Source: Minwuiaceae bacterium (GTDB taxonomy: Bacteria; Pseudomonadota; Alphaproteobacteria; Minwuiales; Minwuiaceae). From it: 63,724 nt of DNA. A program made the translations under genes and the position numbers. The notes below the pieces were generated by a model. The model saw only the letters and a program-made list of their open reading frames with translations, had not been told where the DNA came from and made no database searches. Positions 57,807 through 63,724 of this stretch are shown here, one piece after another. The stretch's first letter is position 1. Each line of letters opens with the position of its first letter. The stretch is from contig JANQEE010000014.1 in assembly GCA_028278525.1 (NCBI GenBank), positions 1-63,724 on the forward strand, in the 5' to 3' direction.

Positions 57807-59171
57807 TCAATCATGAGCTTTAAGAGTCCGCTCGACGGCGCTGGAGAGGCGCAGCAACGCCCCTTCGCTAAACGGCCGGGCCAGCAGCATCATCCCGACT
57901 GGCAGGCCCTGGGCCGTGCCGCATGGAATACTTGTGCCGCAAAGACCGAGCAGATTGCCGAGACGCGTGTTCCACGACATCTGGGTTGCCGCCAGATTGT
58001 GGGCGTCGGGGTCGTTCTCCACGTCGGCGATGATCGACGCGACAATCGGCGCGGTCGGGCAGATGACCGCCTGATATCCGGCGGTGCGGCTCAGATATTC
58101 GGCGCTCAACCGCTTCATGCCCAGATGAACGGCCATGACGTCGGCGGCACTTCTTTCGCGGATCGCGCGAAAGCGGTCCCTGATGGGCCCATAAATCCGG
58201 TCCGGCTGGCTGTCCATCAACTCGCCCCAGAGGGCATATCCCTCAGCGGAAATGACATTGCCGTGCCGTTCTACCAGGGCGGTAATCTCGTCGAACTCGG
58301 GGATCTCCGCCTGATCGATCGTCGCGCCTGCGGCGGCCAGTTTGGCAACGCCGGTTTCGAACGCGTCGGCGACGCCGGCCTCGATATGGTCGAACACCAC
58401 GTTGGTTGGACGCAGCAGCCGGACGGATTTCAGCGACGCGCCGGCCAGATCGTAGGGCGTCCGTCCGGTCATGATCGCCAGCATGGCATTGGCGTCCGCG
58501 GCATCCCTGGTCAGCGGGCCGATGGTGTCCAAGCTAGGCGACAGCGGCACGACGCCGTCAAGCGGCACCAGACCGGCGGTGGTCTTCAAACCGAACAGGC
58601 CGTTCAATGCGGCGGGAATGCGCACCGACCCGCCGGTGTCCGACCCGATGCCGATCGGCGCTAGACCGCGCGCGACGGAGACAGCCGCGCCGGCGGAAGA
58701 ACCACCGGGCACGCGCGGCGTTTCCGTATCGTGCGGATTGTGCGGCGTGCCGTAGGCCGGGTTGATGCCAAGTCCGGAAAAGGCGATGTCCGGCAGGTTG
58801 GTCTTGCCGAGGCAGACCATGCCGGCGCGGCTGGCCCGCGCCAGGATCAGCGCGTCGTGCGCCGGCGTTCGGCCCTCCATCAGCTTGGTGCCGGCTTCCG
58901 TCGGCACGCCGGCGCTGTCGACGATGTCCTTCCAGGAGACCGGCACCCCGTCGAGCGGGCCGATGCGCCGCCCGTCGCTGGCGCGCATGCTGGCCGCCTT
59001 GGCCTCGGCCCTCGCTCTTTCGGGGGTGGTGCGCACATAAATGGCGTGGTCGTTATCGACTTCGTCGATACGCGCCAGGAAATGGTCGGTCAGGTCGACC
59101 GGGTCTATCTGGCCCGCGGCGATGCCCGCGCCGAGTTCCAGTGCCGTCATGTCATGCCAGGATTTCGTCAT
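57807..59171 (-). CDS. Amidase signature family hydrolase
   Basis: A 454-residue amidase with the Ser-cisSer-Lys site: K81 in VPVSWKDIVDS, the pair S158-S159 in PGGSSAGAAVS, and the nucleophile S182 in SDTGGSVRIPA. Spacing matches the family. No GatB or GatC gene is near and the typical GatA features are lacking, so it is probably a stand-alone amidase rather than part of the tRNA amidotransferase. It is divergent from the ubiH-like gene, with 77 bases between starts. Substrate unknown. Confidence 0.93.
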   Translation of the reverse strand: MTKSWHDMTALELGAGIAAGQIDPVDLTDHFLARIDEVDNDHAIYVRTTPERARAEAKAASMRASDGRRIGPLDGVPVSWKDIVDSAGVPTEAGTKLMEGRTPAHDALILARASRAGMVCLGKTNLPDIAFSGLGINPAYGTPHNPHDTETPRVPGGSSAGAAVSVARGLAPIGIGSDTGGSVRIPAALNGLFGLKTTAGLVPLDGVVPLSPSLDTIGPLTRDAADANAMLAIMTGRTPYDLAGASLKSVRLLRPTNVVFDHIEAGVADAFETGVAKLAAAGATIDQAEIPEFDEITALVERHGNVISAEGYALWGELMDSQPDRIYGPIRDRFRAIRERSAADVMAVHLGMKRLSAEYLSRTAGYQAVICPTAPIVASIIADVENDPDAHNLAATQMSWNTRLGNLLGLCGTSIPCGTAQGLPVGMMLLARPFSEGALLRLSSAVERTLKAHD

Positions 59172-59248
59172 CCCGCAACTGTATCCAGGTGCCCAAACGC
59201 GGGCAACGGGCGCTGGACAATTGGCCGCGCCGCGCCGATGTTAGGCCT

Positions 59249-60469
59249 ATGAACGCCAAACAAACCCTGCGGACCGATATAGTGATCGTCGGCGGCGGCA
59301 TGGCCGGCCTCAGCCTGGCCTGCGCGTTCGGCGGCGCCGGATTGGACTGCGTCGTCATCGACCGGGAGGATCCGGCAACGGCGGTCGGCGCCGCCTTCGA
59401 CGGCCGCGTCTCGGCGTTGGCCCATGCGACCTGTCAGATGTTCAAGGGCCTTGGCATCTGGTCGCATATCTCGGAGGCCCAACCGATTCTCGACATCAGG
59501 GTTTCGGACGGCGACTCGCTGCTGTTTCTGCATTATGACCACCGCGACCTCGGCGACGAACCGTTCGGCCATATGGTCGAAAACCGCGTCACGCGTTTGG
59601 CTTTACTGGCGCGGGTCGCGGAGTTGCCGACGGTGCGGCTGCTGGCGCCGGCCGGGGTGATGGAAGTCCGGCGCGATGCCGTGCGGAGCGAGGTGCATCT
59701 GGCGGACGGCTCCGTTATTTCGGCGCCGCTTTGCGTCGGCGCCGACGGCCGCAACTCGCCGCTTCGCCAATCCGCCGGCATCAAATGCGCGGCATGGAGC
59801 TACCACCAGGTCGGCATCGTCTGCACGGTGCATCACGAGCTGCCGCATGGCGGCGTCGCGCAGGAGCGGTTCCTGCCGGCCGGCCCGTTCGCCATCCTGC
59901 CGATGACCGGCAACCGGTCGTCTCTGGTCTGGACCGAGCGCGCCGATTTCGCGCCGGCGATGATGGCGCTGGACGAGGCGGCGTTCACGGCGGAGATGGC
60001 GTCACGCTTCGGCGACTATCTCGGCTCGTTGGAGGTGGTCGGCCCGCGCTGGTCGTACCCGTTGGCCCTGCATCTGGCGGAGCGTTACACCGACCGCCGC
60101 CTTGCCCTGGTCGGCGATGCGGCGCACGGCATTCACCCGATCGCCGGGCAGGGGCTCAATCTGGGCCTGCGAGATGTCGCGGCGTTGGCCGAGGTAATCG
60201 TCGACACGGCGCGGCTCGGACTCGATATCGGCGACGCCGTGCCGTTGGAACGCTATCAGCGCTGGCGCCGTTTCGACGCCCTGCTGCTGGCCGCGGTGAC
60301 CGACAGCCTGAACCGGCTGTTCTCCAACGACATCGAGCCGGTCCGCCTGGTCCGCGATCTGGGGCTGGCCGCCGTCAATCGCATGGGGCCGCTGAAGAAG
60401 GTCTTCATGAGCCATGCCCGCGGCACGGTCGGGCAACTGCCGAAGCTGCTGCAGGGGCAGTCTCTCTAA
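59249..60469 (+). CDS. UbiH/UbiF family FAD-dependent hydroxylase
   Basis: A 406-residue flavoprotein monooxygenase of the UbiH/UbiF/Coq6 family, probably hydroxylating the ubiquinone ring at the membrane. TDIVIVGGGMAGLSLACAFG at the start is the FAD-binding motif, CVGADGRNSPLR the DG motif, and LVGDAAHGIHPIAGQGLNLGLRD the GD motif. The ATG at 59249 is preferred. Which ring position is targeted (C1, C5 or C6) cannot be told, since alphaproteobacterial UbiL, UbiM and UbiH differ only subtly. Confidence 0.92.
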   Translation: MNAKQTLRTDIVIVGGGMAGLSLACAFGGAGLDCVVIDREDPATAVGAAFDGRVSALAHATCQMFKGLGIWSHISEAQPILDIRVSDGDSLLFLHYDHRDLGDEPFGHMVENRVTRLALLARVAELPTVRLLAPAGVMEVRRDAVRSEVHLADGSVISAPLCVGADGRNSPLRQSAGIKCAAWSYHQVGIVCTVHHELPHGGVAQERFLPAGPFAILPMTGNRSSLVWTERADFAPAMMALDEAAFTAEMASRFGDYLGSLEVVGPRWSYPLALHLAERYTDRRLALVGDAAHGIHPIAGQGLNLGLRDVAALAEVIVDTARLGLDIGDAVPLERYQRWRRFDALLLAAVTDSLNRLFSNDIEPVRLVRDLGLAAVNRMGPLKKVFMSHARGTVGQLPKLLQGQSL

Positions 60470-60489
60470 AGTGTTGTTTGTTTGAGCCC

Positions 60490-60564
60490 GGCCACCCGCT
60501 CCCCCGTCCCAACCACCCATAGGGTACCCTCGTGTGGGTGGTTGGGACGGGGGAGCGGGTGGCC
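60490..60564. repeat. Hairpin repeat element, copy 2
   Basis: A perfect 30-bp inverted repeat (60490-60519 with 60535-60564) with the loop core AGGGTACCCTC. It shares the inner arm CCGCTCCCCCGTCCCAACC and the loop with the copy at 24313-24387. It lies 20 bases after the ubiH-like stop and before the convergent DUF971 gene, so it could end transcription from both sides. Confidence 0.9.
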
Positions 60565-60590
60565 GTGCACCTAGCGAGAAGAATCCCGCT

Positions 60591-60968
60591 TTAGCGGTCG
60601 CGGCTCAGGCCCTTCGCCGCCAGATTATCCAGGTAGGTCTGCCAGATTTCGGACTGGTTCTCGCCGATCTCGTACAGATAGGCCCAGGAAAAGATGCCGG
60701 TGTCGTGGCCGTCGTCGAACCGGAGTCTCACGGCGTAATTGCCGACGGGTTCGATCGCCGAAATCGACACGTTGCGGCAACCGGGCACGGTGACGCGTTC
60801 CGACGGCCCGTGGCCTTTGACCTCGGCGGATGGGCTTTCGACCCGCAGGAACTCAGCCGGCAGGCTCTGTCGCCGGCCGTTCTCGAAATCGATTTCCAGC
60901 AGTTTTTCGGCGGACTTGTAACGAATTTCGGTCGGCGTCGGCCGGCCGGCATCGTCGTAGACGGTCAT
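60591..60968 (-). CDS. DUF971 domain protein
   Basis: A 125-residue protein of the DUF971 (gamma-butyrobetaine hydroxylase-like N-terminal) family, with [33 protein letters not shown] and [25 protein letters not shown]. Some members are linked to iron-sulfur cluster work, but no function can be claimed here. Its ATG overlaps the Trm112-like stop by four bases. It is the last gene of a four-gene minus-strand unit. Confidence 0.9.
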   Translation of the reverse strand: MTVYDDAGRPTPTEIRYKSAEKLLEIDFENGRRQSLPAEFLRVESPSAEVKGHGPSERVTVPGCRNVSISAIEPVGNYAVRLRFDDGHDTGIFSWAYLYEIGENQSEIWQTYLDNLAAKGLSRDR

Positions 60969-61192
60969 GCGGCGGTTTCCGGCCCATCGTCCAGGCTACG
61001 CGCTTCGTCGACCAGCATGATCGGGATGCCGTCGCGGATCGGATAGGCAAGCCTTGCCTTCTCGCTGATCAGTTCCTGCGCGTCGCGGTCGTAGGTCAGT
61101 GGCCCCTTCGTCAGGGGACAGACCAACAGTTCCAACAGTTTCGGGTCGACAACCATCGATGTGCCGGCCGCGGCTGCGTTCTCGTCACCCAT
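60965..61192 (-). CDS. Trm112-like small protein
   Basis: A 75-residue protein with the Trm112 motif [18 protein letters not shown], followed by [21 protein letters not shown], the usual C-terminal strand. It is of the bacterial YcaR type, probably a small adaptor or chaperone of a methyltransferase or other partner; only one cysteine of the zinc site is kept. An ATG at 61156 or GTG at 61198 are alternative starts. Confidence 0.88.
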   Translation of the reverse strand: MGDENAAAAGTSMVVDPKLLELLVCPLTKGPLTYDRDAQELISEKARLAYPIRDGIPIMLVDEARSLDDGPETAA

Positions 61193-61228
61193 CTGCACAA
61201 ATCTCCCACTTTCCGTCGGGGCAACGCC

Positions 61229-61909
61229 TCACTGCAGCGGCGGTTCCCCATCGGACGCATCGGCCGTACCGGCATTCTGCAAATGCGCCATTTCCATCAG
61301 TGTCGTCAAGACCTTGGACCGCTCCGTCAGGTTCGCGGCTTCCAGCAATGCCTGCTTTTCGCCGGGGGCGAACGGACAGATCATGGCCAGCGAGTTGATC
61401 AGAGGCCCGGTCGGCGCGCGGTCTATCGCCTCCCAGTCCGCCGGCATGCCGGCGAAATCCAGATAGCTTCGCAAAGCACACAGCAGGCGTGGACGATCCA
61501 CCTCGTTATCGTCCATGGGCCTCAGATCGTCGTGGAAGCGGGTATAGTCGACAATCGTTTGTCGGTAGCCGGTGGTTCGATCCAGTTCCTCGATCACATT
61601 GAACCGGCACAGGCCCAACAGGGTAATCAGATAGCGGCCGTCCTCGGTCTCGGCGAACTTGACGATCTTGCCGACGCAGCCGACCGGGTAGACTTCCGGT
61701 TCATGGGCTGAACTCGCTGTGTCCCGCGGCTGAATCATGCCGATGATGCGGTGACCGGCCAGGGCGTCCCGGGTCATTTCCAGATAACGCGGCTCGAACA
61801 TATTCAGCGGTAGCTGGCTGCCGGGTAGCATCAGCACGCCGACCAGCGGAAAAATCGGAATCCGCTGGGGCAGATCGTCCAGGCTGATACTTCCCTGGAG
61901 GTCGGGCAT
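61229..61909 (-). CDS. Lon N-terminal (LON-SB) domain protein
   Basis: A 226-residue protein made of one LON substrate-binding domain (PF02190 type) without ATPase or protease domains. LPQRIPIFPLVGVLMLPGSQLPLNMFEPRYLEM is the signature start, then IGMIQPRD, CVGKIVKFAETEDGRYLI and GLCRFNVIEE. The start at 61907-61909 gives MPDLQG. It is 11 bases after the CnoX-like gene stop, in the same operon. It may recognise misfolded proteins; the role is unproved. Confidence 0.93.
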   Translation of the reverse strand: MPDLQGSISLDDLPQRIPIFPLVGVLMLPGSQLPLNMFEPRYLEMTRDALAGHRIIGMIQPRDTASSAHEPEVYPVGCVGKIVKFAETEDGRYLITLLGLCRFNVIEELDRTTGYRQTIVDYTRFHDDLRPMDDNEVDRPRLLCALRSYLDFAGMPADWEAIDRAPTGPLINSLAMICPFAPGEKQALLEAANLTERSKVLTTLMEMAHLQNAGTADASDGEPPLQ

Positions 61910-61920
61910 CGGCACTCCGG

Positions 61921-62844
61921 TCAGGAGAACATGAGGGACGACAGTTTCCGGCGGGACTCCAAGGTCACCGGGTCGGTCGGTCCCCAGGCTTCAAACAGTT
62001 TCAGCAATTGCTTCCGCGCCGCCTCGTCGTTCCAACCGCGATTGCGGCGGAAGATTTCCAGCAGCTCGTCGACGGCTTCCTCGCGCTGCTCGGCCGCGTT
62101 CAAGGCGACCGACAAGTCGAAGCGCGCCTGATGGTCGTCCGGGTTGCTTTCGAGCCGGCCGCGTAGAGCGACGATCTCGGCAGGATCGGCCGCCGCTTCC
62201 GATTCTTCGGCCAAAGCAAGCGCGGCCCGGGCGCCTGCGACGTCTTTGTGGTCGGCGTGCTGCGCGGGCACCTTATCCAGAATTTCGCGCGCTTCCGCCA
62301 GCCGTTCGGTCTGCACCATGCAGCGGGCGAGCCCACCCAGCGCGGCCGGGTCTTCCGGGTCGGCCTGCAGCGCCACGCCGAACGCCTGGATCGCTTGGTC
62401 GAAATCGCCGGCTTCCAGCGCGGCCTGACCGGCCTCCAACGCTTCCTCGGCCGGGCTTGGGCCGATTGCGCCACCGGCCAGCCGGCCGATGAATTCCTTG
62501 ATCTGGCTTTCCGACAGCGCGCCGACGAAGCCGTCCACCGGCTGCCCGTTGTGGAATGCGAAGACCGCCGGAATCGACTGGATGCGCAACTGCTGGGCGA
62601 TCGCCTGGTTCTCGTCGACATTGATCTTGACCAGCTTCACCTTGCCCGCCGCGGCGGTGACGACTTTCTCAAGCAGGGGGCCCAGTTGCTTGCAGGGGCC
62701 GCACCAGGGCGCCCAGAAGTCCACCAGAACCGGCACCTCCATCGACGCGCGGATCACGTCGTCGGCGAACCCGGCCATGTCGCTGTCTTTGATCAGATCG
62801 GCCGCGGGCGCTTGCGGCTCGCTTTGTCCGACTAGTGTTTCCAT
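61921..62844 (-). CDS. Thioredoxin-domain co-chaperone (CnoX/YbbN-like)
   Basis: A 307-residue protein: thioredoxin domain with an intact CGPC site (FWAPWCGPCKQLGPLLE) in residues about 25-125 and TPR-like repeats from about 130 to the end. This is the CnoX/YbbN layout of chlorine- or stress-protective chaperones; E. coli YbbN has lost the first cysteine, so this one may be redox-active like alphaproteobacterial homologues. It leads the four-gene unit with Lon-SB, Trm112-like and DUF971. Confidence 0.93.
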   Translation of the reverse strand: METLVGQSEPQAPAADLIKDSDMAGFADDVIRASMEVPVLVDFWAPWCGPCKQLGPLLEKVVTAAAGKVKLVKINVDENQAIAQQLRIQSIPAVFAFHNGQPVDGFVGALSESQIKEFIGRLAGGAIGPSPAEEALEAGQAALEAGDFDQAIQAFGVALQADPEDPAALGGLARCMVQTERLAEAREILDKVPAQHADHKDVAGARAALALAEESEAAADPAEIVALRGRLESNPDDHQARFDLSVALNAAEQREEAVDELLEIFRRNRGWNDEAARKQLLKLFEAWGPTDPVTLESRRKLSSLMFS

Positions 62845-62940
62845 CGTTTCACGTTTCCTTTTGCTTGATCGTCGCCACCGTGGTGCCGCCCGGCGGGCGG
62901 ATCAAGCGGATCCTAACACAATTGTGCAGGCCCGCTTTCC

Positions 62941-62968
62941 TACATAGTGCCATATCGGTTTGCAGCAA
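62941..62968 (-). promoter_or_regulatory. Candidate promoter of the CnoX-like operon
   Basis: On the minus strand TTGCTG (62963-62968) and TATGTA (62941-62946) are spaced by 16 bases, placing a start near 62934, about 90 bases before the CnoX-like ATG. The two boxes fit the housekeeping pattern only loosely. Confidence 0.35.
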
Positions 62969-62998
62969 ATTTTCGTTCGTATTTGGCGCCGTTTCGGC

Positions 62999-63499
62999 TC
63001 AGGCAATCGCGTCCAGGTCGACCATGCGCGGCTCGTGGCCGCAGGCGCGGACGAACCGCTCCAGATCCGCAGGCTTGATCTGCGTGGTCGCGTCGTTCTT
63101 CAACGGGTGGTAGTTGAGCGGCGTCATACTCATCATGCGCCGGTCCAGGATGACGTTGACCCGCTGCTCGGTATCGTTGATCAGGCCGAACGGCGTGACC
63201 GAGCCGGGCTCGACCCCCAGCACCTCGACCAGCAGGTCGGGCTTGCCGAAGCTCAGCCGTGCGGACCCGATCGCCGCCTGCAGGGCCTTCATGTCCATCC
63301 GCCGATCTTCCAGGCAGACCACTAGCCACAGCGCGCCTTTCTTGTCTTTCAGAAACAGCGACTTGCAATGGCCGCCGGGCAGCTCGCCGCGCAGCGACTT
63401 GGCCTCTTCCACCGTGAATACGGGCGGGTGGCGTTTGGTCGTGGTCTCGATGCCAAGCTCTTCAAAGCGCGCGAAAAGCTGTTCCTCGGTCGCGGGCAT
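62999..63499 (-). CDS. YbaK/ProX-type prolyl-tRNA deacylase
   Basis: A 166-residue YbaK-fold editing enzyme that clears mischarged aminoacyl-tRNA. The motif GHCKSLFLKDKKG has the conserved lysine of ProX and YbaK, and GSVTPFGLINDTE is the family signature with the GxxxP loop. The start at 63497-63499 (MPATEEQLFARFEELGIE) is chosen over an upstream one. It is the ProXp-ala class by general features; exact tRNA specificity is not established. Confidence 0.92.
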   Translation of the reverse strand: MPATEEQLFARFEELGIETTTKRHPPVFTVEEAKSLRGELPGGHCKSLFLKDKKGALWLVVCLEDRRMDMKALQAAIGSARLSFGKPDLLVEVLGVEPGSVTPFGLINDTEQRVNVILDRRMMSMTPLNYHPLKNDATTQIKPADLERFVRACGHEPRMVDLDAIA

Positions 63500-63584
63500 G
63501 GGCTGCGGTCCGTCTCGGGAGGGTTGTCTTGCGCCGGGGACCATATCAAAGCGGCGGGCGGCTGGACAAGCCGGCGCAAACCCC

Positions 63585-63612
63585 TTGCCAACGGAGGGGC
63601 TTTGCGTAATAA
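63585..63612 (+). promoter_or_regulatory. Promoter of tRNA-Gly
   Basis: TTGCCA (63585-63590) and TAATAA (63607-63612) are separated by 16 bases, with the tRNA beginning 13 bases further on. This is a reasonable sigma-70-type promoter for the single tRNA gene. Confidence 0.55.
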
Positions 63613-63625
63613 CACCGCCTTCAGA

Positions 63626-63700
63626 GCGGGCGTAGCTCAGGGGTAGAGCACAACCTTGCCAAGGTTGGGGTCGTGAGTTCGAATCTCATCGCCCGCTCCA
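63626..63700 (+). tRNA. tRNA-Gly (GCC)
   Basis: A complete cloverleaf: acceptor stem GCGGGCG with CGCCCGC, D-arm GCTC...GAGC, anticodon stem CAACC/GGTTG around the loop TTGCCAA with anticodon GCC at 63658-63660, and the T-arm GTTCGAATC. The CCA end is encoded at 63698-63700, discriminator T. 75 nucleotides. Confidence 0.98.
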
Positions 63701-63724
63701 ATTCATCCAATTCAGGCCAGGAAC

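Noticed and set aside
57807..59171. Reading the amidase as GatA of the tRNA amidotransferase
   Set aside because: No gatB or gatC lies nearby and the typical GatA tRNA-linked features are not apparent.
62846..62858. GTTTCACGTTTCC near the CnoX-like start, a possible third parS
   Set aside because: Only the left half matches; the right half lacks GAAAC, so ParB binding is unlikely.

Overview
This window is chromosomal DNA from a GC-rich alphaproteobacterium, most likely of the order Rhodospirillales or a close relative. The evidence is the origin-proximal block rho / mnmE-mnmG-rsmG-parA-parB with two parS sites, the leuS-lptE-holA operon behind a DUF3576 lipoprotein, and the set ftsK, lolA, ubiH-like hydroxylase, CnoX-like thioredoxin, Lon-N domain, Trm112-like and DUF971. 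I see no insertion sequence, prophage, integrase or CRISPR array. Nearly all of the window is protein-coding, with about 63 genes and one tRNA.

Layout. (1) 1-5.4 kb: the 3' end of rho, a terminator, quinone oxidoreductase, dienelactone hydrolase, Ogt-type methyltransferase, a DUF255 thioredoxin-like protein, and two kinds of dispersed inverted repeat. (2) 5.6-16.2 kb: mnmE, parS, mnmG, rsmG (with an internal parS), parA and parB, facing the DUF3576-leuS-lptE-holA unit. (3) 16.6-23.3 kb: an unusual short CysD with a CysN-CysC fusion for sulfate activation, a ThiE-like protein, a YggS PLP protein, an L,D-transpeptidase-like protein, RibA and tryptophan 2,3-dioxygenase. (4) 23.6-27.6 kb: an orphan OmpR-type response regulator, then an operon of metallo-beta-lactamase hydrolase, methyltransferase and membrane class III nucleotide cyclase. 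(5) 27.6-36.2 kb: eight tightly packed minus-strand genes (two MurG-like and two GT4 glycosyltransferases, a histidine phosphatase, a polysaccharide deacetylase, a small membrane protein and a fused peptide-type ABC ATPase). (6) 36.4-38.2 kb: a cyclic-nucleotide-binding protein, a thioesterase and exonuclease III. (7) 38.2-43.6 kb: an aromatic-oxidation cassette (ferredoxin reductase, SDR, PaaA/PaaC-like diiron protein, gentisate-dioxygenase-like cupin, unknown protein) with a divergent MarR regulator. (8) 43.6-51.4 kb: polyamine uptake and breakdown (potABC and a Tat-exported binding protein, class III aminotransferase, gamma-glutamylputrescine synthetase, PuuD hydrolase). (9) 51.4-63.7 kb: lolA, ftsK, DapC-like aminotransferase, glnK-amtB, amidase, ubiH-like gene, the CnoX-Lon-Trm112-DUF971 operon, a YbaK/ProX deacylase and tRNA-Gly(GCC).

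The best candidates for something little described are the eight-gene glycan operon of region 5, the single-subunit diiron / gentisate cassette of region 7, the cyclase-phosphodiesterase-like operon of region 4, and a two-copy hairpin repeat whose stems carry compensatory changes. All function calls rest on motif and family recognition by eye; no database search was run.
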